This document shows, in pieces, positions 11,896 to 20,910 of a DNA stretch of 32,160 bases. The notes beneath the pieces were generated by a model. That model saw only the letters and a program-made list of their open reading frames with translations, ran no database searches and was not told where the DNA came from. Position numbers and translations under genes: made by a program. Origin of the DNA: Alphaproteobacteria bacterium (GTDB lineage: Bacteria; Pseudomonadota; Alphaproteobacteria; SHVW01); NCBI GenBank assembly GCA_016869645.1, contig VGDO01000048.1:1-32160 (forward strand), read 5' to 3'. How positions within the stretch are numbered: position 1 is the stretch's first letter; each line of letters starts with the position of its first letter.

Positions 11896-13053
11896 CTATT
11901 GCGCGGCGGCGGAAGCGGCGGCCTGATCGGCGGCCGGATCATCTGGCGCCTTGGCCTTGGCGGCCTCGATCTCGGCAGCCTTGGCTTCGACCAGGCGCAC
12001 GAGGTGGTCGACGATATCCTCGTCCTTGAGGCGATGGTGCGGCACGCCGGCGACGTAGACCTGATGCGTGCCATTGCCGCCGCCGGTGAATCCGATGTCC
12101 GTTTCGCGCGCTTCGCCCGGCCCGTTGACGACGCAGCCGATGACCGACAGCGTCATCGGCGTGGTGATGTGGGCGAGCCGCTGCTCCAGCCGCTCGACCG
12201 TCTTGATCACGTCGTACTGCTGGCGCGCGCAGGACGGGCAGGAAATGACGTTGACGCCGCGGTGGCGCAGATTGAGCGCCTTCAGCATGTCGAAGCCGAC
12301 CTTCACCTCTTCCACCGGGTCGGCCGACAACGAAACGCGGATGGTGTCGCCGATGCCGGCCCACAGCAGCGAGCCCATGCCGATCGAGGACTTGACCGTA
12401 CCTGACCGGAAGCCGCCCGCCTCCGTGATGCCCAAGTGCAATGGGTAGTCGCAGGCCTCGGCCAGGCCCTGATAGGCCGCGACCGCGAGGAACACATCCG
12501 ACGCCTTGACGCTGATCTTGAACGCGCGGAAATCGTTGTCCTCGAGGATGCGCGCGTGATCGAGCGCCGATTCGACCATCGCCTCCGGACACGGCTCGCC
12601 GTACTTCTCCAGGAGATCCTTCTCCAAGCTGCCGGCATTGACGCCGATGCGCATCGAACAGCCGTGATCCTTGGCGGCCTTGACGACTTCGCGCACGCGC
12701 TCCGCGCTGCCTATGTTGCCGGGATTGATGCGCAAGCACGCCGCTCCCGCCTCGGCCGCTTCGATGGCGCGCCGATAGTGGAAGTGGATATCAGCGACGA
12801 TCGGGATCTTGGCCGCCTTGACGATGTCCTTGAGCGCGGCGGTCGACTCCTCGTCGGGACACGACACGCGCACGATGTCGCAGCCGGCCGCCTCGATCTC
12901 GCGAATCTGGGCGATCGTCGCATTGGCGTCGGCTGTCAGCGTGTTGGTCATGGTCTGCACCGTGATCGGCGCGCCACCGCCGACCGGCACACTGCCGACC
13001 ATGATTTGCCGGCTCTTGCGCCGGTGAATATCGCGATAGGGACGTACGCTCAT
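11896..13053 (-). CDS. ispG: 4-hydroxy-3-methylbut-2-enyl diphosphate synthase (flavodoxin/ferredoxin)
   Basis: 385 aa. This 4Fe-4S enzyme of the MEP isoprenoid pathway reductively opens MEcPP to HMBPP. The TIM-barrel domain has VQTMTNT and RVSCPDEE near the start and [13 protein letters not shown] near 136. The cluster cysteines are C272, C275 (SCPSCARQ) and C307 ([10 protein letters not shown]), and E314 in GPGE is the fourth ligand in known structures. The longer frame starts 24 codons upstream, but the ATG at 13053 has an AAGGA ribosome site and gives [17 protein letters not shown]. The C-terminal tail is Ala-rich. It lies between rodZ and hisS, a neighbourhood also known from gammaproteobacteria. 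Confidence 0.97.
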   Translation of the reverse strand: MSVRPYRDIHRRKSRQIMVGSVPVGGGAPITVQTMTNTLTADANATIAQIREIEAAGCDIVRVSCPDEESTAALKDIVKAAKIPIVADIHFHYRRAIEAAEAGAACLRINPGNIGSAERVREVVKAAKDHGCSMRIGVNAGSLEKDLLEKYGEPCPEAMVESALDHARILEDNDFRAFKISVKASDVFLAVAAYQGLAEACDYPLHLGITEAGGFRSGTVKSSIGMGSLLWAGIGDTIRVSLSADPVEEVKVGFDMLKALNLRHRGVNVISCPSCARQQYDVIKTVERLEQRLAHITTPMTLSVIGCVVNGPGEARETDIGFTGGGNGTHQVYVAGVPHHRLKDEDIVDHLVRLVEAKAAEIEAAKAKAPDDPAADQAAASAAAQ

Positions 13054-13091
13054 GATGCCTGGTCCTTGCGACCTTGGACGGCGCGCTTGGC

Positions 13092-13114
13092 GGCGGCGCC
13101 GATAGGGCGCCGCC
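13092..13114 (-). repeat. Strong GC hairpin between rodZ and ispG
   Basis: GGCGGCGCC and GGCGCCGCC are perfect nine-base arms around a five-base loop, in the 98-base gap between rodZ and ispG. No T-tract follows in the direction of transcription, so an intrinsic terminator is unlikely. It may be an RNA processing or stability element, or an attenuator that separates expression of rodZ from that of ispG. Confidence 0.55.
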
Positions 13115-13151
13115 TTATAGCCCAATTCGGCCGGCGGCAGAAGGGTCGGAG

Positions 13152-14672
13152 CTAACGATCCGACGTCAAAGCGCCGGTGCGCAACCGGTCCGGATCGAGT
13201 GGCACGTCGCGGCGGACCGAACCCAGGGGCCCGATCGCAGGCGTCAGGTTGCCGTCGACCAGAATCTCGAGCGCGCCGGCATTGCCGGCCTGCAGCGTGA
13301 GCCCGGGACGGTTCGGCACCCGGTAGATGTCGCCGCGGCTCAAGACGCGCGTCATGATCGGATTGCGGTCGGCATCCCGAACCTGCACCCAGCTTTCGTC
13401 GGTCGCACGAATGACGACGCGGGCGCCCGATGCGTCGGTCCCCGACAGGGCGCGCGGAGACGCCGGCGGAAGCAGCGCCGGCGGCAGGGAGCTTTGCTGC
13501 TGCGCGGGCGGACGGCTCGCCTGGGCGGGCACCGAAGCCGTTTGCGTACTGCTCTGTTCGGCCAGATCACCGGCGCTCGGAAACCGCGCGGGCGCCGACG
13601 GCTGACCGCCGGTGGCGTTGCTGGACGCGCTCGCCCCGACCGCTGTCGGCGGCGGCGTCGCCGATTCCTCGTTGTCCTCTTCTTCCTCGCTGGCCGGGCG
13701 CGCTGCGATCTGAGCCGCTGCGAGTGGTGAGGCCGGCGCAACAGCGGCAGCCTGCGGCGCGACCGACACCGTGGCCGGAGGCGTCGCACTGCGCGGCGCG
13801 GTCGCGGACGTGCCCACCACCGAGGTTGGGTTGGCCGCGCCGGGCGATGGCGTCGCAACCATGGTTGCGGCCGGTGGCGTCGCTGCAGCAGGCGGATTCG
13901 GAGCCGTCGGCGCCAGCGTCGATGGCGTGGGATGCGGCCGGCTGGCCGCTGGCGAAGCAGTGGATGTGGCGGGGGTGGTCGTGGCGCTCGCGGGAGCGAG
14001 AGCCGGGACGACAGGTGCGGCAGGGCTGCTGGCGGACACGACGACAGCCGCCTCTCTGGGTGGTGCCGGCGGCGGCGCCGGCGAGGACGCGGCCGTCTCC
14101 GCTGCGGTGTTGCGCCGCGGCTCGGCATTGGTCGCCGTGATCGCGGTCATGGTTGTCGATCTGCGCTCGGCCAGCCAATGGCTGAAACGCTCGGGCACCT
14201 CCGGCACGAGATCGGCAATCGCCATGTCACGCGCCGAGAGCACGTACCACCCGCCATAAACAATGGCCGCCAGCAGCACGGCCGCGACCAGCACGGTGCC
14301 GCCCGGCACGCGCCCCTCCGGAGCTGGCGACGGAAAGACGAGCGCCGTCGTATGGCCGAGGCCCGCGGCCTCATCGCGGAAGCGGCGCACCATTTCTTCG
14401 CCGTCGAGGCCGAGCGCCTCGGCGTAGCTGCGCACGAAACCGATGGCATAGGTTCGCCCCGGCAGATCCTCGAACCGGCCGGATTCAATCGCCTCGAGAT
14501 GATTGGCGCGGATGCGGATGTGATCTGCCAGATCGCGCAGGCCGAGCCCCTTCTCGATCCGGCATTGACGCAAGGCGTTGCCGACCTCCGAGCGCACCGG
14601 GGCAGACCCGGTAAGACCTGCCAGGGGCCGGATGTCCTTGAGCTGCAAGCGTTGTCGTGGCTTGCCCGCCAT
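13152..14672 (-). CDS. rodZ: RodZ-like protein: helix-turn-helix, membrane anchor, DUF4115
   Basis: 506 aa from the ATG at 14672; a TTG three codons upstream is also possible. RodZ links the actin-like MreB to the cell-wall elongation machinery. The cytoplasmic HTH_25 domain is at about 30-92 ([18 protein letters not shown]). One membrane segment follows at about 125-145. Next comes a very long, low-complexity Ala/Pro/Thr/Ser linker (about 175-410) in the periplasm, then a DUF4115 beta domain (about 415-495; [28 protein letters not shown]). The linker is much longer than in E. coli RodZ (whole protein 337 aa). Residue conservation in the HTH suggests MreB binding rather than DNA binding. It is the first gene of the ispG-hisS-hemA-prfA-prmC group. 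Confidence 0.88.
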   Translation of the reverse strand: MAGKPRQRLQLKDIRPLAGLTGSAPVRSEVGNALRQCRIEKGLGLRDLADHIRIRANHLEAIESGRFEDLPGRTYAIGFVRSYAEALGLDGEEMVRRFRDEAAGLGHTTALVFPSPAPEGRVPGGTVLVAAVLLAAIVYGGWYVLSARDMAIADLVPEVPERFSHWLAERRSTTMTAITATNAEPRRNTAAETAASSPAPPPAPPREAAVVVSASSPAAPVVPALAPASATTTPATSTASPAASRPHPTPSTLAPTAPNPPAAATPPAATMVATPSPGAANPTSVVGTSATAPRSATPPATVSVAPQAAAVAPASPLAAAQIAARPASEEEEDNEESATPPPTAVGASASSNATGGQPSAPARFPSAGDLAEQSSTQTASVPAQASRPPAQQQSSLPPALLPPASPRALSGTDASGARVVIRATDESWVQVRDADRNPIMTRVLSRGDIYRVPNRPGLTLQAGNAGALEILVDGNLTPAIGPLGSVRRDVPLDPDRLRTGALTSDR

Positions 14673-14773
14673 ACGGTTCAATCCAATAACAATGTTCTAA
14701 ATCAGTGGCTTAATACCAATCACGCTGGCCGCCACCCGGCGCCCCCGCCATTGGCATTGGCCTCATCCATTAA

Positions 14774-14802
14774 ATTTTACAGAAGACCAAGTGAGATCGC
14801 AA
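14774..14802 (-). promoter_or_regulatory. Putative housekeeping promoter of the rodZ operon
   Basis: On the minus strand TTGCGA (14802-14797) is separated by 17 bases from TAAAAT (14779-14774). These match TTGACA at four of six and TATAAT at five of six positions with ideal spacing. Transcription would start near 14767, about 95 bases before rodZ. The surrounding 143-base gap is visibly more AT-rich than the rest of the window. Confidence 0.6.
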
Positions 14803-14815
14803 CCGATTCAATGGT

Positions 14816-17083
14816 TTAGAGAATCACACCGCGGTCACGCGCAAAGGCCTGAAGCACCCCGCGCAGGCTGTGATCGGCGCGGTCGAGCGCGCTTGCGAGA
14901 TAAGATTGCAAGGCGACGAGTGGCAGGCTGCGCAACATCACCTTGACCGGACCAACGGACACGGCGGCCATCGACAGGCTGCGGTACCCAATACCGACCA
15001 GCGCCATCGCTTCGAGTGGACGACCGGCCATCTCGCCGCACAGGGTCACGGGCACACCTGCCTTTTCGCCGTGCCGGGCAATGTCAGCCAGCAGACGAAG
15101 CACCACGGGCGACAGCGAATCATAGCGTTCGGAGAGTCGCGGGCTGCCGCGATCCGTGGCGAACAGAAACTGCAGCAGGTCATTGCTGCCGACCGAGAGA
15201 AAGTCCACGCGCTTCAGCAGGTGGGGTAGCTGCAGCGCCAATGCGGGCACCTCGACCATGGTGCCGAGCTCGAGCGGCGCCGGCACAGGTGAACCGTGGC
15301 GGCGGCAACGCTCAAGCTCGGCATTGACGAGTTCACGCGCGGCATCGAACTCGGCAACCTCCGTCACCATCGGGAACATGATGCGAAGGCGCCGGCCGGC
15401 CGCAGCGGCGATCATCGCCCTGATCTGCTGGCGCAGGATCGCCGGCCGGTCGAGGCCGATGCGCAGGGAGCGCCAGCCCATCGCCGGGTTCTCGTCATCC
15501 TCGTGTTCGAAGTAGGGCAGCTTCTTGTCGGCGCCGACATCGAGCGTGCGAAACGTCACAGGATGGTTGCCGGCCCGATCGAGAATGCGCCGATAGAGCT
15601 CGGTCTGAACCTTCACGTCAGGGTATTCCGAGCGCACCATGAAGGCGATCTCGGTCCGGTAGAGACCGACTCCGTCGGCGCCGGTGACATCGAGATTCGA
15701 CATGTCGATCAACAGGCCGGCATTGAGATTGAGCGAGACCACCGTTCCGTCCACCGTCTCGGCCGGCTGGTCGCGGAGCGCGGCATAGTGCCGCTGCGCC
15801 GCCTCGCGCGCGCGTACGCTCTGCTCGAAACTATCGACGATCTCGTCGCTCGGTCGCAGAAAGACCTGGGCATTGTCGGCGTCGACGACCACCCGGTCGC
15901 CGGGTTCCACCTTCTCGAGCACGCCGCGCGCACGGCCCACGATCGGTATGTCGAGCGCGCGTGCGACGATCGCCACATGCGACGTGCCCGACCCTTCTTC
16001 CATCACCAATGCCCTGAGCCGGGCACGGTCGTAGTCGAGCAGCTCGGCGGGACCCATCGAACGTGCGATCAGTACGACATCCTCGGGCAGCGCCGTTTCT
16101 GCCGTCGCCATGGTGCCGGTCAGATGCTGGAGCAGCCGATTGTTGAGGTCCTCCAGATCAAGCAGGCGCTCGCGCAGATAGGGATCGGTGATCTGGCTCA
16201 TCCGCGCGCGCGTGTCGTTGAGCACCTTTTGCACCGCCGCCTCGGCCGTCAGGCCGCTCTGGATGGCTTCGCGGATGCGTCCCAGCCAGCCGCGGTCCTC
16301 GGCGAACATCCGGTAAGTCTCGAGAACGTCGCGCAATTCACCACCGGCCGAGACGTCGGGTGCTGCGAGCATCGCATCGAGCGCCGATCGCATGCCGGTG
16401 ACGGCTGAGCGCAGTCTGCCAAGCTCGACCTGCGGATCCTCGGCGATCATGCGGGTGATCGTGATGCGCGGCTGATGCAGCACGGCAGAGCCGATCGCCA
16501 ACCCGCCAGACAACCTGACACCTTCGATACGGAACTGGTGACCCGCCGCAGGATCGGCCGCGAGGGGTTCGCTCGGATCGATGAGCTGGCCGCCGGCGAC
16601 CAGCTCGGCGAGCACCATGGCAATGGTCTCGAGGGTTTCGACCTCTTCCTCGGTGTAGTTTCGTTGCGTGCGGTTCTGAACGACCAGAACGCCCCGCACG
16701 CGACCGGCGCCGATGATCGGCACTCCCATCAGGGAGTGATAGATCTCCTCGCCTGTCTCCGGACGGTAGGCGAAGTTGGGATGAGACTGGGCATCGGCAA
16801 GCGCCAGTGGCCGCATATGGGCCGCGATGTCGCCGACCAGGCCCTCACCCAGCCCAAGGCGCGTCTTGTGCACCGCCTCGGGCTTGAGTCCTTCGGTCGC
16901 AAACAACTCGAGCACTTCGCCGGCGCGCATGACGTAGCAGGAACAGACCTCGGCCACCATGTCGCCGGCGATCAGCCGCACGATCTGGTCGAGCCGCTGC
17001 TGAGCGGTGCCCGCGCCGGCCATCACGTTGCGCAAACGCCTGAGAAGCTGACGCGATCCCGTCCACCCCGTGGCGGGGGGCAT
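14816..17083 (-). CDS. ptsP: Phosphoenolpyruvate-protein phosphotransferase of the nitrogen PTS (EI-Ntr)
   Basis: 755 aa. It autophosphorylates from PEP and passes phosphate to NPr, and on to EIIA-Ntr, a regulatory rather than sugar-transporting PTS. The GAF domain is at about 20-165. It is followed by the PEP-utilising N-terminal domain, the phosphohistidine domain with GSGTSHVAIVAR (H369), and the PEP-binding TIM barrel with FLSVGSNDLLQF and a late TLCGEMAG carrying the catalytic Cys. The phosphohistidine loop has TSHVAI where many members have TSHAAI, a conservative change. The start ATG overlaps the stop of the nitronate monooxygenase-family gene by one base (TGATG), implying coupling. 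The GAF domain is expected to sense a small nitrogen signal such as glutamine. Confidence 0.96.
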   Translation of the reverse strand: MPPATGWTGSRQLLRRLRNVMAGAGTAQQRLDQIVRLIAGDMVAEVCSCYVMRAGEVLELFATEGLKPEAVHKTRLGLGEGLVGDIAAHMRPLALADAQSHPNFAYRPETGEEIYHSLMGVPIIGAGRVRGVLVVQNRTQRNYTEEEVETLETIAMVLAELVAGGQLIDPSEPLAADPAAGHQFRIEGVRLSGGLAIGSAVLHQPRITITRMIAEDPQVELGRLRSAVTGMRSALDAMLAAPDVSAGGELRDVLETYRMFAEDRGWLGRIREAIQSGLTAEAAVQKVLNDTRARMSQITDPYLRERLLDLEDLNNRLLQHLTGTMATAETALPEDVVLIARSMGPAELLDYDRARLRALVMEEGSGTSHVAIVARALDIPIVGRARGVLEKVEPGDRVVVDADNAQVFLRPSDEIVDSFEQSVRAREAAQRHYAALRDQPAETVDGTVVSLNLNAGLLIDMSNLDVTGADGVGLYRTEIAFMVRSEYPDVKVQTELYRRILDRAGNHPVTFRTLDVGADKKLPYFEHEDDENPAMGWRSLRIGLDRPAILRQQIRAMIAAAAGRRLRIMFPMVTEVAEFDAARELVNAELERCRRHGSPVPAPLELGTMVEVPALALQLPHLLKRVDFLSVGSNDLLQFLFATDRGSPRLSERYDSLSPVVLRLLADIARHGEKAGVPVTLCGEMAGRPLEAMALVGIGYRSLSMAAVSVGPVKVMLRSLPLVALQSYLASALDRADHSLRGVLQAFARDRGVIL

Positions 17084-18150
17084 CAGGTGCCGGCCCCGAT
17101 GCGCTGGCGCTCGACGAGCGCCGACACCGCCTGCTCGACCAGCTCCATGAGGATCTCTCGGGTCGGCTGCTCGCGCGTCACCATGCCGACGGACTGGCCG
17201 GCCATCATCGATCCGGTCTCGATGTCGCCGTCGATGACGGCGCGGCGCAAGGCACCGGCCCAGAAGTGCTCGATTTCGAGCTGAGCTTGCTTCTGGTTGA
17301 TCTCGCCACGGTTATGCCGGTCGATGACCCGCCGTTGGGCCTCGAGAAATTTCTGGGTGGCGTCGTTGACCAGGGCGCGCACGGGGATGACGGGAAAGCG
17401 CGGATCGAGCTGGACGGATGGCATGGCGTCGCGCGCCCCGGCGCGAATGAACGCCTGTTTGAAGCGGGGATGCGCGATCGACTCCGTAGCGCAGACGAAG
17501 CGGGTGCCAAGCTGGCAGCCGGCGGCGCCCATCTCGAGGTATGAAGCGATCAGCTCGCCACGGCCGATGCCGCCCGCAACGAAAACGGGAACGTCGCGCA
17601 TGTCGGGCAGGATCTCCTGGGCCAGCACGCTGGTCGACACCGGACCGATGTGGCCGCCGGCCTCCATGCCCTCGATGATGAGCGCGTCGGCACCGGACCG
17701 CACCAGCTTCTTCGCGATGACGAGGGCGGGCGCGAAACACATGACGCGCGCGCCGGCGTCCTTGAGGCGCCGGATGACGCCGGCCGACGGCAGACCGCCG
17801 GCCAGCACGACGTGGCTGACACGGCCTGCGAGGCAGGCATCGATCAAGCCGTCAAGCTGGGGATGCATGACGATCAGATTGACGCCGAACGGCCGGTCGG
17901 TGAGCGCGGCGGTGGCGGCGATTTCCGCCTCGAGCACGGCAGGCGGCATCGAGCCGGAGGCTAGCACGCCGAAGCCTCCGCCATTGGAGATCGCCGCGAC
18001 GAGGGTGCGCTCGCTGACCCAGGTCATGGCGCCGCCCATGATGGCGAGCTCCGAACCCAGGAATTCCGTGCCGCGCCGCCAGAGTCTGCCGAGCCGGCGA
18101 CGCGCCGCTGTCCGGTCAGCCTCGCTTAGCTGTGCGGCAGCGACCGCCAT
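17083..18150 (-). CDS. Nitronate monooxygenase family protein (FMN-dependent, NPD-like)
   Basis: 355 aa. An FMN-binding TIM barrel of the 2-nitropropane dioxygenase/NMO family. Visible family features: ELAIMGGAMTWVSERTLVAAISNGGGFGVLAS at the start of the barrel, GADALIIEGMEAGGHIG with the active-site His, FVAGGIGRGELIASYLEMGAAGCQLGTRFVCATES for phosphate binding. These enzymes oxidise alkyl nitronates such as propionate 3-nitronate; close relatives include FabK-type enoyl reductases and PfaD-like proteins, so the substrate is uncertain. It lies 4 bases after lysC and overlaps ptsP by one base, so all three are likely one transcript. The role of this enzyme between aspartokinase and EI-Ntr is not evident. 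Confidence 0.87.
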   Translation of the reverse strand: MAVAAAQLSEADRTAARRRLGRLWRRGTEFLGSELAIMGGAMTWVSERTLVAAISNGGGFGVLASGSMPPAVLEAEIAATAALTDRPFGVNLIVMHPQLDGLIDACLAGRVSHVVLAGGLPSAGVIRRLKDAGARVMCFAPALVIAKKLVRSGADALIIEGMEAGGHIGPVSTSVLAQEILPDMRDVPVFVAGGIGRGELIASYLEMGAAGCQLGTRFVCATESIAHPRFKQAFIRAGARDAMPSVQLDPRFPVIPVRALVNDATQKFLEAQRRVIDRHNRGEINQKQAQLEIEHFWAGALRRAVIDGDIETGSMMAGQSVGMVTREQPTREILMELVEQAVSALVERQRIGAGT

Positions 18151-18154
18151 CGGA

Positions 18155-19375
18155 TCACGCCGCGTCCAGGCCGTATGCCGTGTGCAGTGCGCGCAGCGCG
18201 AGCTCGAGGTACTCTTCCGCGATCAGGACGCTCACCTTGATCTCGGAGGTCGAAATGACCTGGATGTTGATGTTCTTGGACGCGAGCGTGCTGAACATCC
18301 TCTGGGCGACGCCGGCGTGGCTGCGCATGCCGACGCCGATCACCGAGACCTTGACGACGTCCGGATCGGGTCGGACTTCCTTGAAATTGAGCTGGCTGCG
18401 CGCCTCTTCGATGACGTGAACTGCGCGGGCCAGGTCGGCCTTGCCGACCGTGAAGGTCAAATCGGTCGTCTTGGTATCGTCCGAAACGTTCTGAACGATC
18501 ATGTCGACATTGATTGCCGCGTCGGCGAGCGGCCCGAAGATGGCCGCGGCCACGCCCGGACGGTCAGGCACGCGGACCAAGGTGATCTTCGCCTCGTCGC
18601 GCGAATACGCAATGCCGCTGACAACTTCCTTTTCCACGATCTCATCCTCATCGACAACGAGAGTCCCCGGCGCATCGACGAAGCTCGACAGGACCTGAAC
18701 CCTGACCCGATGGTTCATCGCGAGCTCCACCGAGCGGGTCTGCAGCACCTTGGCGCCCTGCGAGGCTAGCTCCAGCATCTCTTCGTATGTGATCTTATCC
18801 AGCTTGCGCGCCTTCGTCACGATGCGCGGATCGGAGGTGTAGACGCCATCGACGTCGGTGAAGATGTCGCACCGATCGGCCTGAACGGCCGCGGCGAGCG
18901 CTACCGCCGACGTATCCGAGCCGCCGCGGCCGAGTGTCGTGATGCGGCCGTCCGGCCCGAGGCCTTGGAACCCGGCCATGATCGCGACCTGCTGATCGGC
19001 GAAGCGCTTGATCACCTCGTCGGTGTCGATGGTCTTGATGCGCGCTTTGCCGTGCACGCCATCGGTATGCACCGGCAGCTGCCAGCCGAGCCACGAGCGT
19101 GCGGAAACCCCGATATCCTGCAATGCGAGAGCCAGCAATCCACTGGTCACCTGCTCGCCCGACGCGACGACGGTGTCGTACTCCCGCGCATCGTGCAGGC
19201 GGCACGTTTCGCTGACCCAGGCGACGAGTTGATTGGTGACGCCGGCCATGGCAGAGACGACCACGGCAACCTCGTGGCCGGAGTCGACCTCGCGCTTGAC
19301 CCGGCGGGCGACGTTCTTGATACGCGCGACATCGGCGACCGAGGTGCCGCCGAACTTCATGACAATGCGAGCCAT
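18155..19375 (-). CDS. lysC: Aspartate kinase
   Basis: 406 aa. It phosphorylates aspartate, the first step to lysine, threonine, methionine and diaminopimelate. The kinase domain starts with [13 protein letters not shown] and has [15 protein letters not shown] and the [13 protein letters not shown] segment. Two C-terminal ACT domains (about 260-400; [36 protein letters not shown]) bind feedback-inhibiting amino acids. Size and layout match the alphaproteobacterial class encoded as one polypeptide. The open frame begins 23 codons further upstream, but the ATG at 19375 gives the canonical start; no strong ribosome site precedes it. The gene is divergent from ubiG and heads the lysC-NMO-ptsP group. 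Confidence 0.97.
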   Translation of the reverse strand: MARIVMKFGGTSVADVARIKNVARRVKREVDSGHEVAVVVSAMAGVTNQLVAWVSETCRLHDAREYDTVVASGEQVTSGLLALALQDIGVSARSWLGWQLPVHTDGVHGKARIKTIDTDEVIKRFADQQVAIMAGFQGLGPDGRITTLGRGGSDTSAVALAAAVQADRCDIFTDVDGVYTSDPRIVTKARKLDKITYEEMLELASQGAKVLQTRSVELAMNHRVRVQVLSSFVDAPGTLVVDEDEIVEKEVVSGIAYSRDEAKITLVRVPDRPGVAAAIFGPLADAAINVDMIVQNVSDDTKTTDLTFTVGKADLARAVHVIEEARSQLNFKEVRPDPDVVKVSVIGVGMRSHAGVAQRMFSTLASKNINIQVISTSEIKVSVLIAEEYLELALRALHTAYGLDAA

Positions 19376-19418
19376 GGGGAATCGATTGATCGTGGCGGTT
19401 CTTGTGGGGCCGAGGCGG

Positions 19419-19434
19419 ACCATTACATAATGGT
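19419..19434. repeat. Perfect inverted repeat between lysC and ubiG
   Basis: ACCATTA and TAATGGT are perfect seven-base arms around CA, in the 107-base divergent gap. The right half overlaps a possible -10 box for ubiG (CATAAT, 19426-19431), with a weak TTGTGG 18 bases upstream. It has the size and place of an operator, but no regulator can be named. Confidence 0.45.
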
Positions 19435-19482
19435 TTGACGCCAAGGGAGCAAGGCACCTCGGGACCCGTTCGCCGAACCTTC

Positions 19483-20244
19483 ATGACCGCCGCCGCTTCG
19501 TCCTCGCCCCGTGCCAAGAGCTCCGTCGATCCCGCGGAGGTCGCCCGCTTTGCCGCGATGTCAGAGGCCTGGTGGGACCCCCACGGCCAGTTCCGGCCGC
19601 TTCATCGCCTCAATCCGGTGCGCCTTCGCTTCATCCGCGACCGCATGTGCCGACGCTTCGGACGCGACTCGGAGCGCAGCCGGCCGCTGAGCGGCCTGAA
19701 GCTGCTCGACATCGGCTGTGGCGGGGGGCTGATCGCCGAACCCATGACGCGGCTCGGCGCCGACGTGGTCGGCATCGACGCGGCGGAACGCAACATTGGC
19801 ACCGCCAGGCTGCACGCTGAGGAGTCCGGGCTGACGATCGACTATCGCCATGCCACGGCCGAGGACCTCGCGAGCGCCGGCGAAGCATTCGACATCGTCC
19901 TCGCACTGGAGATCGTCGAGCACGTCGCCGACCTCGGCGTCTTCCTGGCGGCGGCGTCGGCCCTGGTCAAGCCGGGCGGCGCCCTCGTGCTGGCGACCCT
20001 CAACCGGACGGCCAAGGCCTTCGTGCTGGCGATCGCCGGCGCGGAATACGTGCTCGGCTGGCTACCGCGAGGCACCCACGACTGGCGCAAGTTCGTCAGA
20101 CCGTCAGAGCTCGAGCGCAATCTGAGGCGGCACGGTCTGACGACCACAGAGATTTCGGGAGTCTGCTATCGTCTCTTGACCGATGACTGGACGCTGTGCC
20201 GCGACGTCAGCGTCAACTACATGGCTCTGGCAGAGCGCAGCTGA
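19483..20244 (+). CDS. ubiG: Bifunctional 2-polyprenyl-6-hydroxyphenol/3-demethylubiquinone O-methyltransferase
   Basis: 253 aa. It catalyses both O-methylations of ubiquinone synthesis, acting at the inner membrane surface. The class I SAM fold has LLDIGCGGGLIAEP at about 74-87 and LEIVEHVAD after the fourth strand. The segment SEAWWDPHGQFRPLHRLNPVR near residue 27 is diagnostic for UbiG, as is LPRGTHDWRKFVRPSEL, the membrane-interacting region. The frame is open 27 codons upstream, but MTAAASSSPRAKSS at 19483 fits the family length. It is monocistronic, divergent from lysC, with 106 bases to the convergent DUF1178 gene. Confidence 0.96.
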   Translation: MTAAASSSPRAKSSVDPAEVARFAAMSEAWWDPHGQFRPLHRLNPVRLRFIRDRMCRRFGRDSERSRPLSGLKLLDIGCGGGLIAEPMTRLGADVVGIDAAERNIGTARLHAEESGLTIDYRHATAEDLASAGEAFDIVLALEIVEHVADLGVFLAAASALVKPGGALVLATLNRTAKAFVLAIAGAEYVLGWLPRGTHDWRKFVRPSELERNLRRHGLTTTEISGVCYRLLTDDWTLCRDVSVNYMALAERS

Positions 20245-20320
20245 CCGCGCGCGCACGCGAACTCCATTGCTCTGTTCGACGACATGACGATACCGGTGGA
20301 CGAACTGACCCGTATGGTGA

Positions 20321-20345
20321 CAGGCCTCTGCGCAGACTCGGCCTG
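20321..20345. terminator. Possible hairpin between convergent ubiG and DUF1178
   Basis: CAGGCC (20321-20326) pairs with GGCCTG (20340-20345); the loop itself contains the palindrome TCTGCGCAGA. It sits near the stop codon of DUF1178, downstream of ubiG. There is no T-tract on either side, so this is only a positional suggestion. Confidence 0.25.
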
Positions 20346-20350
20346 ACCTA

Positions 20351-20833
20351 TCAATCGCCGCGCGGCACCCAGGGAATGCGCTCGAACTCGATGCCTTCGT
20401 CCTTGAGAGCGCGCTCGTCCTCGCTCGATGCTTCGCCGTAGATGTTGCGCTTGGGCGTCTCGCCGTAGTGAATCTCGCGCGCCGTCTCGGCAAAACGCTC
20501 GCCGACGTAGTCCGCGCTCGCCTCGACATGCCGGCGCAGCTCGCGCATGGCCTTCATCAGTTCGGCGGCCTTGGCCTGGGCCTCGCCCGACATGACGGTC
20601 GGCTTTGCCTCCTCGGCCGGCTCGCCAGAGGGTTGTGTGCGCGCCACATCCCTGTCGGAGCCGCGACCGCCGCGCAGGGGCCGGGGCGCCATGATCGCCT
20701 TGTCGACCTTGCGCGTGCCACAGATCGGACAGGCGAGCTTGCCCGCCTTGGCCTGCTGATCGTAGGTCCGGCCGTCGCGGAACCAGCCCTCGAAACCGTG
20801 GCCTTTGGCGCACACGAGTTCGTAGCGAATCAT
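20351..20833 (-). CDS. DUF1178 family protein
   Basis: 160 aa. The conserved N-terminus MIRYELVCAKGHGFEGWF, followed by YDQQ and the CPICG pair, identifies DUF1178, an alphaproteobacterial and related family with no established role. C8 and H12 (CAKGH) with the CPIC pair look like a short zinc-binding knuckle. The middle (about 55-80) is charged and probably disordered. The C-terminal part has the conserved GERFAETAREIHYGE and the IPWVPR ending. The gene is divergent from the small methyltransferase, with 77 bases between the starts. Confidence 0.88.
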   Translation of the reverse strand: MIRYELVCAKGHGFEGWFRDGRTYDQQAKAGKLACPICGTRKVDKAIMAPRPLRGGRGSDRDVARTQPSGEPAEEAKPTVMSGEAQAKAAELMKAMRELRRHVEASADYVGERFAETAREIHYGETPKRNIYGEASSEDERALKDEGIEFERIPWVPRGD

Positions 20834-20886
20834 CTATCCCCGCCCGGTATTGCCATCACATAGGCTGCTTATTCACCATCCGCCCG

Positions 20887-20892
20887 TATAAT
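20887..20892 (+). promoter_or_regulatory. Possible -10 box for the small methyltransferase gene
   Basis: A perfect TATAAT lies 18 bases before the ATG at 20911. No acceptable -35 is found 16-18 bases upstream. If it is used, the transcript would start about 12 bases before the ATG and have no ribosome site, so the message would be nearly leaderless. Confidence 0.35.
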
Positions 20893-20910
20893 TGGTAAAT
20901 TCCATATCCC

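Noticed and set aside
13352..14140. Several Arg-rich or Gly/Ala-rich frames over the rodZ linker
   Set aside because: Low-complexity GC-rich DNA stays open in most frames; only the minus-strand RodZ frame joins two recognised domains.
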